NCBI RefSeq assembly: GCF_037023145.1
Contig: NZ_CP146091.1
Span: 3,658,001-3,722,000 of the forward strand
Direction: 5' to 3'
DNA from: Ralstonia sp. RRA
GTDB taxonomy: Bacteria; Pseudomonadota; Gammaproteobacteria; Burkholderiales; Burkholderiaceae
DNA length: 64,000 nucleotides
In this document: positions 17,705 to 27,685 of the stretch, one piece after another
Layout of the letters: each line of letters begins with the position of its first letter
How positions within the stretch are numbered: the first letter of the stretch is position 1
Translations under genes and position numbers: made by a program
Notes under the pieces: generated by a model
Told to the model about the DNA's origin: nothing
The model's database searches: none
Seen by the model: the letters and a program-made list of their open reading frames with translations, nothing else

Positions 17705-20347
17705 ATGTCCAAGGCCCTCATCATTGCCGAAAAACCGTCGGTCGCCGCTGATATCGCGCGCGCGCTGGGTGGCTTCACCAAGCACGACGAGTACTTTGAG
17801 AGTGACGACTACGTCCTCTCCTCGGCGGTTGGCCACCTGGTCGAAATCGCTGCCCCCGACGAATACGAAGTCAAACGCGGCAAATGGAGCTTCGCCCATC
17901 TGCCGGTGATCCCGCCGCACTTTGATCTGCGCCCGATCGCCAAATCCGAATCGCGCCTGAAGGTGCTCACGCGCCTCATCAAACGCAAGGATGTGACCAG
18001 CCTGATCAACGCCTGTGACGCGGGGCGCGAAGGTGAATTGATCTTCCGCCTGATCGCGCAACACGCGAACACCAAGCTGCCGATCCAGCGCCTGTGGCTG
18101 CAGTCGATGACGCCGCAGTCCATCCGCGATGGCTTCGGCAAGCTGCGCAGCGACAAGGACATGATGCCGCTGGCCGACGCCGCCCGTTGCCGTTCCGAGG
18201 CCGACTGGCTGGTCGGCATCAACGGCACGCGCGCCATGACCGCCTTCAACAGCAAGGGCGGCGGCTTCTTCCTGACCACCGTGGGCCGCGTGCAGACGCC
18301 CACGCTGTCGATCGTGGTGGAGCGCGAAGAGAAGATCAAACGCTTCGTGCCGCGCGATTACTGGGAAGTGCGCGCCGAGTTCATCGCCGCAGCCGGACTG
18401 TACGAAGGCCGCTGGTTCGACCCCAAGTTCAAGAAGGACGAGTTCGATCCCGAACGACGCGACTCGCGCCTGTGGAGCGAGGCCGAGGCCAAGAGCATCG
18501 TCGCCGCATGCCGCGACAAGACGGGCACGGTGACGGAAGAGTCGAAGCCGTCGACGCAGATGTCGCCGGCGCTGTTCGACCTGACCAGCCTGCAGCGCGA
18601 GGCCAACGGCCGCTTCGGCTTCTCGGCCAAGAACACGCTGGGTCTGGCGCAGGCGCTGTATGAAAAGCACAAGGTGCTGACCTACCCGCGTACCGATTCG
18701 CGCGCGCTGCCCGAAGACTACATGGGCACCGTCAAGCAGACGCTGGACATGCTGGGCGAGAGCTCGCCCAACTACCTGACGCACGCGAAGAAGATCCTCG
18801 CCAACCAGTGGGTCAAGCCGAACAAGCGGATCTTCGACAACAGCAAGATCAGCGATCACTTCGCCATCATCCCGACGCTGCAGGCACCGAAGAACCTGTC
18901 GGAGCCGGAGCAGAAGCTGTACGACCTGGTGGTGCGCCGCTTCTTGGCGGTGTTCTTCCCGGCGGCCGAGTACCAGGTCACCACGCGCGTGACCGAAGTG
19001 GCCGGGCATCACTTCAAGACCGAAGGCAAGGTGCTGGTGAATCCGGGCTGGCTGGTCGTGTACGGTCGTGAGGCGCAGGGCGAGGATGCCAACCTCGTGC
19101 CGGTCGCCAAGGACGAAAAGGTCAAGACCGACAAGGTCGAACCGGTGGGCCTGACCACCAAGCCGCCCGCTCGCTACAACGAAGCGACGCTGCTCTCGGC
19201 CATGGAAGGCGCCGGCAAGCTGGTCGACGACGATGCGCTGCGCGAAGCCATGGCGGGCAAAGGCCTGGGCACGCCAGCCACGCGCGCGGCCATCATCGAA
19301 GGCTTGTTGACGGAAAAGTACCTCGTGCGTGAAGGCCGCGAGCTGATCCCGACCGCCAAGGCCTTCCAGCTGATGACGCTGCTGCGCGGCTTGGGTGTGG
19401 AAGAACTCACGCAGGCCGAGTTGACCGGCGGCTGGGAGCACAAGCTCTCGCTGATTGAGCGCGGCCAGTTGGAGCGCGACGAATTCATGCGCGAGATCGC
19501 GCAGATGACGCAGCAGATCGTCAAGCGCGCCAAGGAATACGACAGCGACACCATCCCCGGCGACTACGCGACGCTGGCCACGCCGTGCCCGCAATGCGGT
19601 CACGTGGTCAAAGAGAACTACCGCCGCTTCGCCTGCAGCCACTGCGACTTCTCGATCAGCAAGATCCCGGGCGGCCGCCAGTTCGAGCTGGACGAGGTGG
19701 AAGAGCTGCTGATCAATAAGACCATTGGGCCGCTGCAGGGCTTCCGCAGCAAGATGGGCCGGCCGTTTGCCGCCATCCTCAAGCTGGCGCAGGAAGACGG
19801 CCAGTGGAAGATGGCGTTCGACTTCGGCCAGAACGAGGAAGAGGACGGCGAACCGGTCGACTTCACCGGCCAGGAAAGCGTCGGCCATTGCCCGAAGTGC
19901 AACGGCAACGTCTACGAGCACGGGTTGAAGTACGTGTGCGAGAACGCCGTGGCGCAGCCCAAGACGTGCGACTTCACGACCGGCAAGATCATCCTGCAGC
20001 AGGAGATCAGCCGCGAGCAACTGGGCAAGCTGCTGACCGACGGCAAGACGGATCTGCTGACCGGCTTCAAGTCCGCACGCACGGGGCGCAACTTCAAGGC
20101 GTTCCTGGTGAAGCAGCCGGACGGCAAGATCGGCTTCGAGTTCGAGCCGCGTGGTGAAGGCAAGGGCAAGCCCGGCGCGAAGACTGCAGCCAAGAAGACG
20201 ACAGCCGCGGCCAAGACGCCTGCTGCCAAGAAGGCCCCGGCCAAGAGTGCGGCCAAAACGGCGACGAAGACTGCCGCCAAGAAAGCCCCGGCGCGCAAGA
20301 AGGCCGCCGAAGCCGAGACCGACGAGGAAAGCACCAGCGAAACCTGA
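17705..20347 (+). CDS. topB: DNA topoisomerase III
   Basis: An 880-residue type IA topoisomerase. The Toprim domain starts at IIAEKPSVAADIARALGG and includes DAGREGELIF. The nicking tyrosine is in LTYPRTDSRALP. Two C-terminal zinc-ribbon-like repeats follow (CPQCG...CSHC, then CPKCN with later Cys pairs). The last ~50 residues are a Lys/Ala/Pro tail resembling histone H1. I chose the ATG at 17705 (MSKALII); the open frame extends 8 codons upstream without family support. A strong terminator follows. Confidence 0.95.
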   Translation: MSKALIIAEKPSVAADIARALGGFTKHDEYFESDDYVLSSAVGHLVEIAAPDEYEVKRGKWSFAHLPVIPPHFDLRPIAKSESRLKVLTRLIKRKDVTSLINACDAGREGELIFRLIAQHANTKLPIQRLWLQSMTPQSIRDGFGKLRSDKDMMPLADAARCRSEADWLVGINGTRAMTAFNSKGGGFFLTTVGRVQTPTLSIVVEREEKIKRFVPRDYWEVRAEFIAAAGLYEGRWFDPKFKKDEFDPERRDSRLWSEAEAKSIVAACRDKTGTVTEESKPSTQMSPALFDLTSLQREANGRFGFSAKNTLGLAQALYEKHKVLTYPRTDSRALPEDYMGTVKQTLDMLGESSPNYLTHAKKILANQWVKPNKRIFDNSKISDHFAIIPTLQAPKNLSEPEQKLYDLVVRRFLAVFFPAAEYQVTTRVTEVAGHHFKTEGKVLVNPGWLVVYGREAQGEDANLVPVAKDEKVKTDKVEPVGLTTKPPARYNEATLLSAMEGAGKLVDDDALREAMAGKGLGTPATRAAIIEGLLTEKYLVREGRELIPTAKAFQLMTLLRGLGVEELTQAELTGGWEHKLSLIERGQLERDEFMREIAQMTQQIVKRAKEYDSDTIPGDYATLATPCPQCGHVVKENYRRFACSHCDFSISKIPGGRQFELDEVEELLINKTIGPLQGFRSKMGRPFAAILKLAQEDGQWKMAFDFGQNEEEDGEPVDFTGQESVGHCPKCNGNVYEHGLKYVCENAVAQPKTCDFTTGKIILQQEISREQLGKLLTDGKTDLLTGFKSARTGRNFKAFLVKQPDGKIGFEFEPRGEGKGKPGAKTAAKKTTAAAKTPAAKKAPAKSAAKTATKTAAKKAPARKKAAEAETDEESTSET

Positions 20348-20372
20348 TCGCTGGTTTCGATAGCACCAACGC

Positions 20373-20405
20373 AAACGGGAGGACACTGTCCTCCCGTTTT
20401 GTTTT
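20373..20405 (+). terminator. Intrinsic terminator of topB
   Basis: A perfect 12-bp stem (20373-20384 with 20388-20399), a 3-base loop and the tail TTTTGTTTT. It lies 26 bases after the topB stop, between topB and the convergent LysR gene. Confidence 0.92.
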
Positions 20406-20422
20406 GGCGATGCGGTTGCGAC

Positions 20423-21361
20423 TTACGCGGCTTCGCTCAGGCCTCGGCCGGCACGTGCTTCGCTGTGCTTGACCTCCATCGCCTGGGCCAGCATGTAGTC
20501 GATAAAGGTGCGAACCTTGGTCGGCAGGAATTTGCGGCTCGGGTACACCAGCGATAGCGACCGGTGCGGCAGCTTGTACTGTGGCAGCACGCGCACCAGC
20601 TTGCCCGATTCCAGATCCGGCCGCGCCATGTACGACGACAAGATTGCGATGCCCATGTCGGCCAGCACCGCGCGGTGCATCAGCTCGGCATTGCTGGTGA
20701 CAAGCGAGGGCTGCACCGGCACCGAGATCGACTGACCTTCGGGCGTGCTCATTTCCCACTCGTGACGCAGTTGCGGGTGCCACATGGCGATGACGCGGTG
20801 CTCGGCAATGTCTTCCGCGCGCTGCGGCGTGGAGTGCTGGCGCAGGTAGGCGGGCGTGGCCGCCATCACCATCTCGGCGGAGATCATGCGGCGCGCCACC
20901 AGGTGCGAGCCCAGGCCCAGTTCTGACACCATGATGCCGACATCGCGGCCGTCTTCCACGATGTCGATCGGGCGATCGGACAGCGCCACGTCAAACGTCA
21001 CCTCGGGATAGAGCTGCTGGAAGCGCGCCAGCAGCATCGGTAAGACGTGCAGCCCGAACATCACCGGCGCGACGATGCGTAGGCCGCCCACCAGCGCTTG
21101 GCTGCGCGAGGTGGCGAGCGACTCTGCCTCGTCGATGTCGAGCAAGATTTGCTGACAGCGCTGCAGATAGGTTTCGCCCACGTCCGTCAGCGACAGGCTG
21201 CGCGTGGTGCGGTTGAGTAGGCGCGTGCCAAGGTGCGCCTCCAGATCGGCCACGTAGCGCGTGACCACGGCATTGCTCATCGACAGATGCTGTGCTGCCC
21301 GGGCGAAGCTGCCAAGCTCCACCACTTTGGAAAACACCCGCATTGACTGCAAACGATCCAT
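20423..21361 (-). CDS. LysR-family transcriptional regulator
   Basis: A 312-residue regulator. The N-terminal winged helix (MRVFSKVVELGSFARAAQHLSMSNAVVTRYVADLE) is followed by the periplasmic-binding-fold effector domain (about 90-300). It is divergent from an acyl-CoA ligase gene 449 bases away and is a candidate regulator of it. The effector is unknown. Confidence 0.92.
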   Translation of the reverse strand: MDRLQSMRVFSKVVELGSFARAAQHLSMSNAVVTRYVADLEAHLGTRLLNRTTRSLSLTDVGETYLQRCQQILLDIDEAESLATSRSQALVGGLRIVAPVMFGLHVLPMLLARFQQLYPEVTFDVALSDRPIDIVEDGRDVGIMVSELGLGSHLVARRMISAEMVMAATPAYLRQHSTPQRAEDIAEHRVIAMWHPQLRHEWEMSTPEGQSISVPVQPSLVTSNAELMHRAVLADMGIAILSSYMARPDLESGKLVRVLPQYKLPHRSLSLVYPSRKFLPTKVRTFIDYMLAQAMEVKHSEARAGRGLSEAA

Positions 21362-21810
21362 TCCAGCCTCTCACATGATTTGTTGTCAAAAATAGAACAA
21401 ATCTGTCGTGACAGCAAATTTTTGATGTTGTCTGCGCAATTCACTGTCCAGGCTGAATGATGGAATGTAAGTACACGCTCCCATTGAAATGGCCACATTC
21501 TTTACCTTCCGTGGGCATCCTTGCCGAGGCTGAGTATCCGCCTTCTCCCTGATTGACGTCGCGGCAGGTTTGCGCTGAGACTCTATACCGAAGGGTAGAT
21601 TTTTGGCGCCTGTCCTGTCTTGGATCACGTTTTGCTGCGGTTTTGGGTGGAACGTTGTTTTGCGCAAATCGATACGGCAACCGCAAGACGGGCTGGTCAT
21701 ACTCGAGCGATGGATGCCACACAACCTGCCCCGCATGAGCGCCCCGGTACGAGGGCAGCCATCACGGCCAACGCATTGCCCCGCGATGCCGACCGCCGAG
21801 GAGACACCAC
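21362..21810. promoter_or_regulatory. Divergent regulatory region between LysR gene and ligase
   Basis: 449 bases without a gene. Near the LysR start there is an inverted repeat ATTTGTT (21378-21384) / AACAAAT (21396-21402) and a palindrome CTGTC-GT-GACAG (21403-21414), both plausible LysR operators. TTTGCGCAAA is found near 21657-21667. The open frames here overlap out of phase and look non-coding. Confidence 0.45.
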
Positions 21811-23499
21811 ATGACGATCCAGAACCGCGAACCGGTTGACTACCTGGCAGGTGAAATGCCGCTGCACCGGTATTGCGCCCACCATGCGCAGCAGACACCC
21901 GAGCGGATCGCTCTGCTCTGGTACGGTCGTACGATCTGCTGGCGCGAGCTGGACCAGCTTGCGACCCGGCTGGCGGTGCAGTTGCAGCGGCTGGGCGTGG
22001 CGCGCGGCGACCGCGTGGCGCTGTTCCTGCAGAACTGCCCGCAGGCCATCCTGGCGCATCTGGCTACGGCCAAGCTGGGCGGCATCGTCGTGCCGTGCGG
22101 GCCGCTGTCGCGTCAGCATGAGTTGCGCGACCAGCTGGCCGATTCCGGCGCGAAGGTGCTGGTGGCGGCCGCAGACCTGATGCCGATTGTCGAGGCTGCC
22201 CGGCCGGGCACCTCGGTTTCCACCGTTATCACCACGCGCTATGCCGATCTGCAGCCGTCGCAGCCGGCATGCCGCAAGGCGCTGGCGGTGCCGCCCGAAC
22301 TGATCGCGGCCGATGCCTCGTCCGCGCCGCCGATCAAGAACAAGCCCGGCGCCGCGCAGCTTGACCTGATGCAGTTGCTGGCCGAGCCGGTGGATGTGGC
22401 CGAACGCAACGCCGTGACCGCCATCCAGGTCGATCTGGACGAGGTGGCCCTGATGATCTACACGTCGGGCACCACCGGCCGCCCCAAGGGCGCGATGCTC
22501 ACGCACCGTAATGCCCTGTACAAGACTGCCGTGACGGCGCAGGTGAGCGGTGTTCAGGCGTCCGACGTGCTGCTGGCGGTGGCGCCGCTATCGCATATCG
22601 CCGGCATGCTGATGGGCATGAACGTGATGCTGTATTCCGGCGCGACCACCATCCTGCTCTATCGCTTCGACCCGCTGGCTGTGCTGCAGGCCATCGACCG
22701 CTACCGCGTCACGCGCTGGTACAGCATGACGCCGATGAACCTCGCGGTGATGGCGCACCCGGATGCTGCGCAGTACCGCATGGAATCGCTGGTGGCCAAT
22801 CCGTGCACGAGCTTTGGCGTGACGTTGACGGAGGCGATTGCCGAGCAGTGGCGCGCCTTTGCGGGTAGGCAGTGCAGCATCTACGAGGCCGCCTACGGCC
22901 TATCGGAAACCCACACCTGTGATGCCATCACGCCGCCCGACGCGCCGCGCTGGGGCTGGCACGGCAAGATCGTCCCGCAGACCGAGGTACGCATCGTTGA
23001 TCCGCACACCGGCGCCGAACTGCCCCCCGGTCAGGCTGGCGAGATCACCATCCGCAGCCCCGGCGTGTTCCGCGGCTACTGGCAGCGCGACGAAGCCACG
23101 CGTGCCGCGCTGCAGAACGGCTTCCTGCACACCGGTGACATCGGCCAGCTCTCGCCCGACGGCTATCTGCAATGGCAAGGCCGCATCAAGGAGATGATCA
23201 AGGTCTCGGGCTATAGCGTGTTTCCCGAAGAGGTGGAGGCGTTGCTCTCTCGCCACCCGGGCATCCGCCAGGTGGCCGTCACGCCGATCCCCGATCCCGA
23301 CAAGGGCGAGGTCGTCTGCGCACACGTGGTGCCGATGAACGGTGTCACGCTCACCGAGGCGGAGCTGATTGCCTGGTCGCGCGACAACATGGCGCCGTAC
23401 AAGGTGCCGCGCCGGGTGAAGTTCCACGATGCGCTGCCGGCCACCTCCACCGGCAAGGTGTTGCGGCGCCTGCTGCGCGAAGAGGCGCTCGCCGCCTGA
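21811..23499 (+). CDS. Acyl-CoA ligase (AMP-forming)
   Basis: A 562-residue member of the ANL superfamily that activates a carboxylic acid to its CoA ester via the adenylate. P-loop motif YTSGTTGRPKGAMLTH (about 216), A5-like motif YEAAYGLSETH, A7 motif LHTGDIG and A8/A10 region GRIKEMIKVSGYSVFPEEVE to TSTGKVLRR are all present. The residue pattern does not settle whether the substrate is a medium/long-chain fatty acid or an aromatic acid. Divergent from a LysR regulator; followed by a terminator hairpin. Confidence 0.9.
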   Translation: MTIQNREPVDYLAGEMPLHRYCAHHAQQTPERIALLWYGRTICWRELDQLATRLAVQLQRLGVARGDRVALFLQNCPQAILAHLATAKLGGIVVPCGPLSRQHELRDQLADSGAKVLVAAADLMPIVEAARPGTSVSTVITTRYADLQPSQPACRKALAVPPELIAADASSAPPIKNKPGAAQLDLMQLLAEPVDVAERNAVTAIQVDLDEVALMIYTSGTTGRPKGAMLTHRNALYKTAVTAQVSGVQASDVLLAVAPLSHIAGMLMGMNVMLYSGATTILLYRFDPLAVLQAIDRYRVTRWYSMTPMNLAVMAHPDAAQYRMESLVANPCTSFGVTLTEAIAEQWRAFAGRQCSIYEAAYGLSETHTCDAITPPDAPRWGWHGKIVPQTEVRIVDPHTGAELPPGQAGEITIRSPGVFRGYWQRDEATRAALQNGFLHTGDIGQLSPDGYLQWQGRIKEMIKVSGYSVFPEEVEALLSRHPGIRQVAVTPIPDPDKGEVVCAHVVPMNGVTLTEAELIAWSRDNMAPYKVPRRVKFHDALPATSTGKVLRRLLREEALAA

Positions 23500-23518
23500 A
23501 ACCACCGCCTGAAAACAA

Positions 23519-23545
23519 AACGGCCGCCAATTCCTGGCGGCCGTT
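23519..23545 (-). terminator. Terminator between the ligase and rodA
   Basis: An 11-bp perfect stem (23519-23529 with 23535-23545, loop 5 bases). On the minus strand it is followed by TTTTGTTTTC, so it should terminate the rod-shape operon. It may also act in the other direction on the ligase transcript, with a weaker tail. Confidence 0.85.
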
Positions 23546-23548
23546 CTG

Positions 23549-24700
23549 CTATGTCTGCACGAAGCGTTTCTGTCGGGCGATGCTCATCAGGATACCGATG
23601 CCCATGCCCAGCGTGACCAGCGCCGTCCCACCGTAGCTAATGAGGGGCAGCGGCACGCCCACCACGGGCAGGATGCCGCTCACCATGCCCATGTTGACGA
23701 AGGCGTAGGTAAAGAAGATCAGCGTGATCGACCCCGCCAGCAATCGCCCGAACAGCGTGCCCGCATTCGCCGCGATGAACAGGCCGCGAATGATCAGCAG
23801 CAGGTACAGGAAGAGCAGGATGCCGTTGCCCACCAGCCCGAATTCTTCCGAATACACCGCGAAGATGAAGTCGGTGTGCTTCTCGGGGATGAACTCCAGG
23901 TGGGTTTGCGTGCCCTTCAACCACCCTTTGCCCGTCACCCCCCCCGAGCCAATGGCGATGATTGACTGGATGGTGTGGAAGCCCTTGCCCAGCGGGTCGG
24001 TGGTCGGGTCCAGCAGCGTGCACACGCGATGCTGCTGGTAGTCGTGCAGGATCGGCCAGTTCACGCCCGGTGCGCAGATGCGCGACTCGAACGACACCAC
24101 CAGCGTGATCGCCGTCACGGCAATCACCAGCACCGGCACGATCAGCCGCCACGACAGGCCGGCAAAGTAGATCACGTAGATGCCGGCGGCCAGCACCAGC
24201 AGCGCCGTCCCCAGGTCCGGCTGCTTGGCGATCAGGCCGACGGGAATCAGCAGCAGCAAGGCCGCCGCTAAATAGTCATACCAGTGGATCACGCCCTCGC
24301 GTTTCTGGAAGTACCACGCCAGCATGAGCGGCATGGCGATCTTCATGATCTCGGAAGGCTGCACCACCACGCCGATGTTCAGCCACCGCCGCGCGCCCTT
24401 GCGGATCAACCCGAATGCCGCCACGCCAATCAATAGCGCCACGCCAACGGTGTACAGCGGCACCGCAAAGCGCATCAACGTCTGTTGCGGCAGGTTGGCG
24501 ATGATCCACATCAGCACGAACGACAGCAGGATGTTGCGGACCTGGTCTTCCACCCGGCCCGGCATGTCGATGGCGGCCGAATACAGTGCGACCAATCCCG
24601 TGCCCAGCAGCAGAAACACGATCAGTGCCAGCGGCACGTCAAAGCCGGTGAAGAGCGACTTGATGACGTTGAATATGCGGCGCTTGTCCAGTTTGTCCAT
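23549..24700 (-). CDS. rodA: RodA peptidoglycan glycosyltransferase
   Basis: A 383-residue SEDS-family membrane protein with about ten helices that polymerises glycan strands in the elongasome. The conserved stretch KGWLKGTQTHLEFIPEKHTDFIFAV holds the SEDS signature, and the C-terminal part has LPLISYGGTALVT. It lies 23 bases after its partner transpeptidase gene mrdA. Confidence 0.96.
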   Translation of the reverse strand: MDKLDKRRIFNVIKSLFTGFDVPLALIVFLLLGTGLVALYSAAIDMPGRVEDQVRNILLSFVLMWIIANLPQQTLMRFAVPLYTVGVALLIGVAAFGLIRKGARRWLNIGVVVQPSEIMKIAMPLMLAWYFQKREGVIHWYDYLAAALLLLIPVGLIAKQPDLGTALLVLAAGIYVIYFAGLSWRLIVPVLVIAVTAITLVVSFESRICAPGVNWPILHDYQQHRVCTLLDPTTDPLGKGFHTIQSIIAIGSGGVTGKGWLKGTQTHLEFIPEKHTDFIFAVYSEEFGLVGNGILLFLYLLLIIRGLFIAANAGTLFGRLLAGSITLIFFTYAFVNMGMVSGILPVVGVPLPLISYGGTALVTLGMGIGILMSIARQKRFVQT

Positions 24701-24723
24701 GGCGTGATCCTCAAGCGCGAATG

Positions 24724-27123
24724 TCAGGGCGCGGCCTGCGCGGGTTTGGGCGCCTGCTTCGGTGCCGGCTTGTTGCCAGGCTTCGCCTCTTTCCCGCCCT
24801 TGGGTGCGGTGGCCGGCGTTGAGGCCGGGGCGGCGGCATTGCCGCGTCCGCGCGGTGGCAGTTCAGGCGCGGGCTGCGCGTGCGACAGTGCTTGCAGCAC
24901 CTGGGCGTCCAGCGTGGCCGGGGCGATAGCTTCGGCGCTGGTGCCGGCCTCGCGCAGGGCGGGGGCCACCAAGTCCGGCGACATCGGCGGCGCGGCACGT
25001 GTGGTGCCGGCTGCCACCGACGAAGCGGCCGGCGCCGACGCCGCAGCCACACCACTGGCGGTCGGTACGGCCACGGCTGACGCAGCTGCCACTTCGGAGG
25101 CGGCCTGCGCGGCCACCTGCGGCGCGGCCGTGGCGCTGGCGATGGTGGCCGTCTTGCCGGTCGAGAACACGCTCGGCGTGTCCACAGGCGGTTGCGGCTG
25201 GGGCTTCGGCGCGCTGGCGAGCAGTTCGGTCGGCCACTTGCCCGTCAGGTAATAGTCCATGACGGCGCGTGCGATCGGCGCGGCCGACGCGGCACCAAAG
25301 CCGGCGTTTTCCACGATCAGGGCCAGCGCGATCTTCGGATGGTCCGCCGGGGCAAAGGCCTCGAACAGCGCGTGGTCGCGCTTGCTTTCGGGCAGCGCGT
25401 GGTGGCTGTACTTTTCGTTCTTGCCCAGCGAGTACACCTGTGCCGTCCCCGTCTTGCCCGCCGACACATACTGGGCGCCGATGAACGCCTTGGCTGCCGT
25501 ACCTGCCTGGTTCACGCCCACCATCGCGCGCTTGATCACGTCGATGTTGGCCTGCTTGAGCGGGATCCGGTAGCTCTCGGTCGGCACGGTCAGTGTGCGC
25601 GACTTGGAGAGCGAATCCTCGACCGCCTTCACTAGGTGAGGCTTCATCACTACGCCGTTGTTGGCCAGCGTCGACACCGCGTGCGCGAGTTGCAGGATGG
25701 TGAAGTTGTTGTAGCCCTGGCCGATGCCCAGCGAAATCGTTTCACCGTCGTACCACTTCTGTTGCTCGGGGCGCTTGTAGGCTTTGCGCTTCCACTCGGT
25801 GGACGGCAGGATGCCGGTGCGCTCGCCTTCGATGTCGATGCCCGTGACCTGCCCGAAGCCGAACGGCTTCATGAAGTCGTGGATGGCATTCACACCCATG
25901 TCGTTGGCGAGCCGGTAGTAGTACGTGTCGCACGACGCCACGATCGAGCGGTACATGTCGACCCAGCCGTGCCCGCCCGGTACGTCATCGCGGAAGGTAT
26001 GGTTGCCCAGCGTGAACGAGCCCGGATCGGCCATGCCCCACTGCGGCGTGCGCTTGCCCAGCTCCAGCGCGCCCAGCGCCATGAACGGCTTGTAGGTCGA
26101 GCCCGGCGGATACGTGCCGCGCAGCGGACGGTTCAGCAGCGGCTTGTCGGGCGAGTTGTTCAGCTCGTTCCAGGAGGTGCTGTCGATGCCTTCGACGAAC
26201 ATGTTCGGATCGAATGTCGGCTTGGACACGAAGGCGAGGATGTCGCCCGTCTCCGGCTCGATCGCCACCAGTGCGCCGCGGCGGTTGCCGAAGAGCTGCT
26301 CGGCCAGGCGCTGCAGGTTGATGTCCAGCGACAGGATCAGGTTGTTGCCCGGCGTCGCTTGCGAGGTCGAGAGCGTGCGGATCGGCCGCCCGCCCGCGCT
26401 CACTTCCACTTCTTCGTAGCCGGTCAGACCGTGCAGCTCGGTCTCATAGCTCTGCTCGATGCCGACCTTGCCGATGTATTCCGTGCCGCTGTAGTTGTTG
26501 GAATCCTTGCGCGGGTCGTACGTCACACCGGGTTGGCTGTTGGCATCGCTCATGTTGTCGATGCGGTCCAGGTCTCGCTCGGAGATCCGCCCGATGTAGC
26601 CGATCACGTGCGACGCCGACTCACCCAGCGGGTACTGGCGGAACAAGCGTGCGTGCACGTCCACACCCGGAAAACGGAAGCGCTGCGCCGAGAAACGCGC
26701 GACTTCCTGATCGGTGAGCTGGCTGCGGATCGGCAGGCTCTCGAAGCTGCGCGCATCTTCCATCAGGCGCTTGAAGCGGCGGCGGTCGCGCGGCTGGATG
26801 TCGATGACTTGGGCGAGCTGGTCGATGGTGTTGTCCAGCGTGTCTTGCAGCTTGGACGGCGTGATCTCCAGCGTGTATGCCGAGTAGTTGCGCGCCAGCA
26901 CCACGCCGTTGCGGTCCATGATGATGCCGCGGTTGGGCTCGATCGGCGCCACCGAGATGCGGTTGTCTTCCGCCTTGGCCGAGTACTGCTCGTGCTTGAC
27001 CTCCTGCAGCCAGAAGAAGCGCGCCAGCAGCAGCCCGAAGCAGATCACCACGAACAGGGCGGCCGCCGCCAGCCGCAGGCGGAAGCGCGACAGCTCCTGT
27101 TCGACGTTGCGGATTTCGGTCAT
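24724..27123 (-). CDS. mrdA: Penicillin-binding protein 2 with a long C-terminal tail
   Basis: A 799-residue elongasome transpeptidase. One membrane helix near residues 15-40, a dimerisation region, then the transpeptidase domain with S342-T-Y-K345 (PPGSTYKPF) and KTGTAQ. After roughly residue 645 come about 150 residues of Ala/Pro/Ser/Thr with charged Lys near the end. E. coli PBP2 is about 630 residues, so this tail is extra. It follows mreD with a gap of 36 bases. Confidence 0.95.
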   Translation of the reverse strand: MTEIRNVEQELSRFRLRLAAAALFVVICFGLLLARFFWLQEVKHEQYSAKAEDNRISVAPIEPNRGIIMDRNGVVLARNYSAYTLEITPSKLQDTLDNTIDQLAQVIDIQPRDRRRFKRLMEDARSFESLPIRSQLTDQEVARFSAQRFRFPGVDVHARLFRQYPLGESASHVIGYIGRISERDLDRIDNMSDANSQPGVTYDPRKDSNNYSGTEYIGKVGIEQSYETELHGLTGYEEVEVSAGGRPIRTLSTSQATPGNNLILSLDINLQRLAEQLFGNRRGALVAIEPETGDILAFVSKPTFDPNMFVEGIDSTSWNELNNSPDKPLLNRPLRGTYPPGSTYKPFMALGALELGKRTPQWGMADPGSFTLGNHTFRDDVPGGHGWVDMYRSIVASCDTYYYRLANDMGVNAIHDFMKPFGFGQVTGIDIEGERTGILPSTEWKRKAYKRPEQQKWYDGETISLGIGQGYNNFTILQLAHAVSTLANNGVVMKPHLVKAVEDSLSKSRTLTVPTESYRIPLKQANIDVIKRAMVGVNQAGTAAKAFIGAQYVSAGKTGTAQVYSLGKNEKYSHHALPESKRDHALFEAFAPADHPKIALALIVENAGFGAASAAPIARAVMDYYLTGKWPTELLASAPKPQPQPPVDTPSVFSTGKTATIASATAAPQVAAQAASEVAAASAVAVPTASGVAAASAPAASSVAAGTTRAAPPMSPDLVAPALREAGTSAEAIAPATLDAQVLQALSHAQPAPELPPRGRGNAAAPASTPATAPKGGKEAKPGNKPAPKQAPKPAQAAP

Positions 27124-27159
27124 GCCGGACTAACAGCGAGGTGCATCAGATTGGACGCC

Positions 27160-27672
27160 CTAGATTGGCCGAGTTTCGTCGACGCTCTCCGGCCGGCGCT
27201 GCGGCGCCAGCAGGATGGCATTGGCGAACGGCCAGAGCGCCGCTTCGATCAGTGGCGGCAGAATGACCTGCCAGTCCGGCAGGTGCGCGCCCATCAGCAG
27301 GCGGATGACGATCGGCACGGCGTGCGCCAGCACCAGCAGCGGCAACACATGCAGCGCCTGCGACAGCACCGAGAACCACAGCACGCGCCGGTGGATGGTG
27401 ATCGCAAAGTACGACAGCATCGTGTAGGCCATCGCATGCTCGCCCAGCAGGCGCGCTTCGTGCACGTCCATCAAGAGGCCCAGCAGGAAGGCCACCACCA
27501 TGCCCACGCGTCGCGGCTGGTGGATGTTCCAGAACACCAGCACCAGTGCCACCAGATCGGGAATCCACTGTATGTGGCCCCACGGCATCAGGTTGAACAG
27601 GAATGCCAGCACGAAGCTGAAGGCGATGAAACCGGGGTTGACCGGGCGCAGCAGGTATTGGGGCGAGTTCAT
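27160..27672 (-). CDS. mreD: Rod-shape determining protein MreD
   Basis: A 170-residue inner-membrane protein with five or six hydrophobic helices, of typical MreD length. It includes the signature-like GLLMDVHEARLLGEHAMAYT. I chose the ATG at 27672, 13 bases after the mreC stop; an open frame running further upstream overlaps mreC. Part of the mreBCD-mrdA-rodA unit. Confidence 0.93.
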   Translation of the reverse strand: MNSPQYLLRPVNPGFIAFSFVLAFLFNLMPWGHIQWIPDLVALVLVFWNIHQPRRVGMVVAFLLGLLMDVHEARLLGEHAMAYTMLSYFAITIHRRVLWFSVLSQALHVLPLLVLAHAVPIVIRLLMGAHLPDWQVILPPLIEAALWPFANAILLAPQRRPESVDETRPI

Positions 27673-27685
27673 GTGGATGCCTCGC

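Noticed and set aside
17669..20386. 905-codon open frame antisense to topB
   Set aside because: It follows from GC-rich codon bias on the opposite strand. The plus strand has all topoisomerase motifs and a terminator; the antisense product is His/Leu/Arg-rich with no family features.
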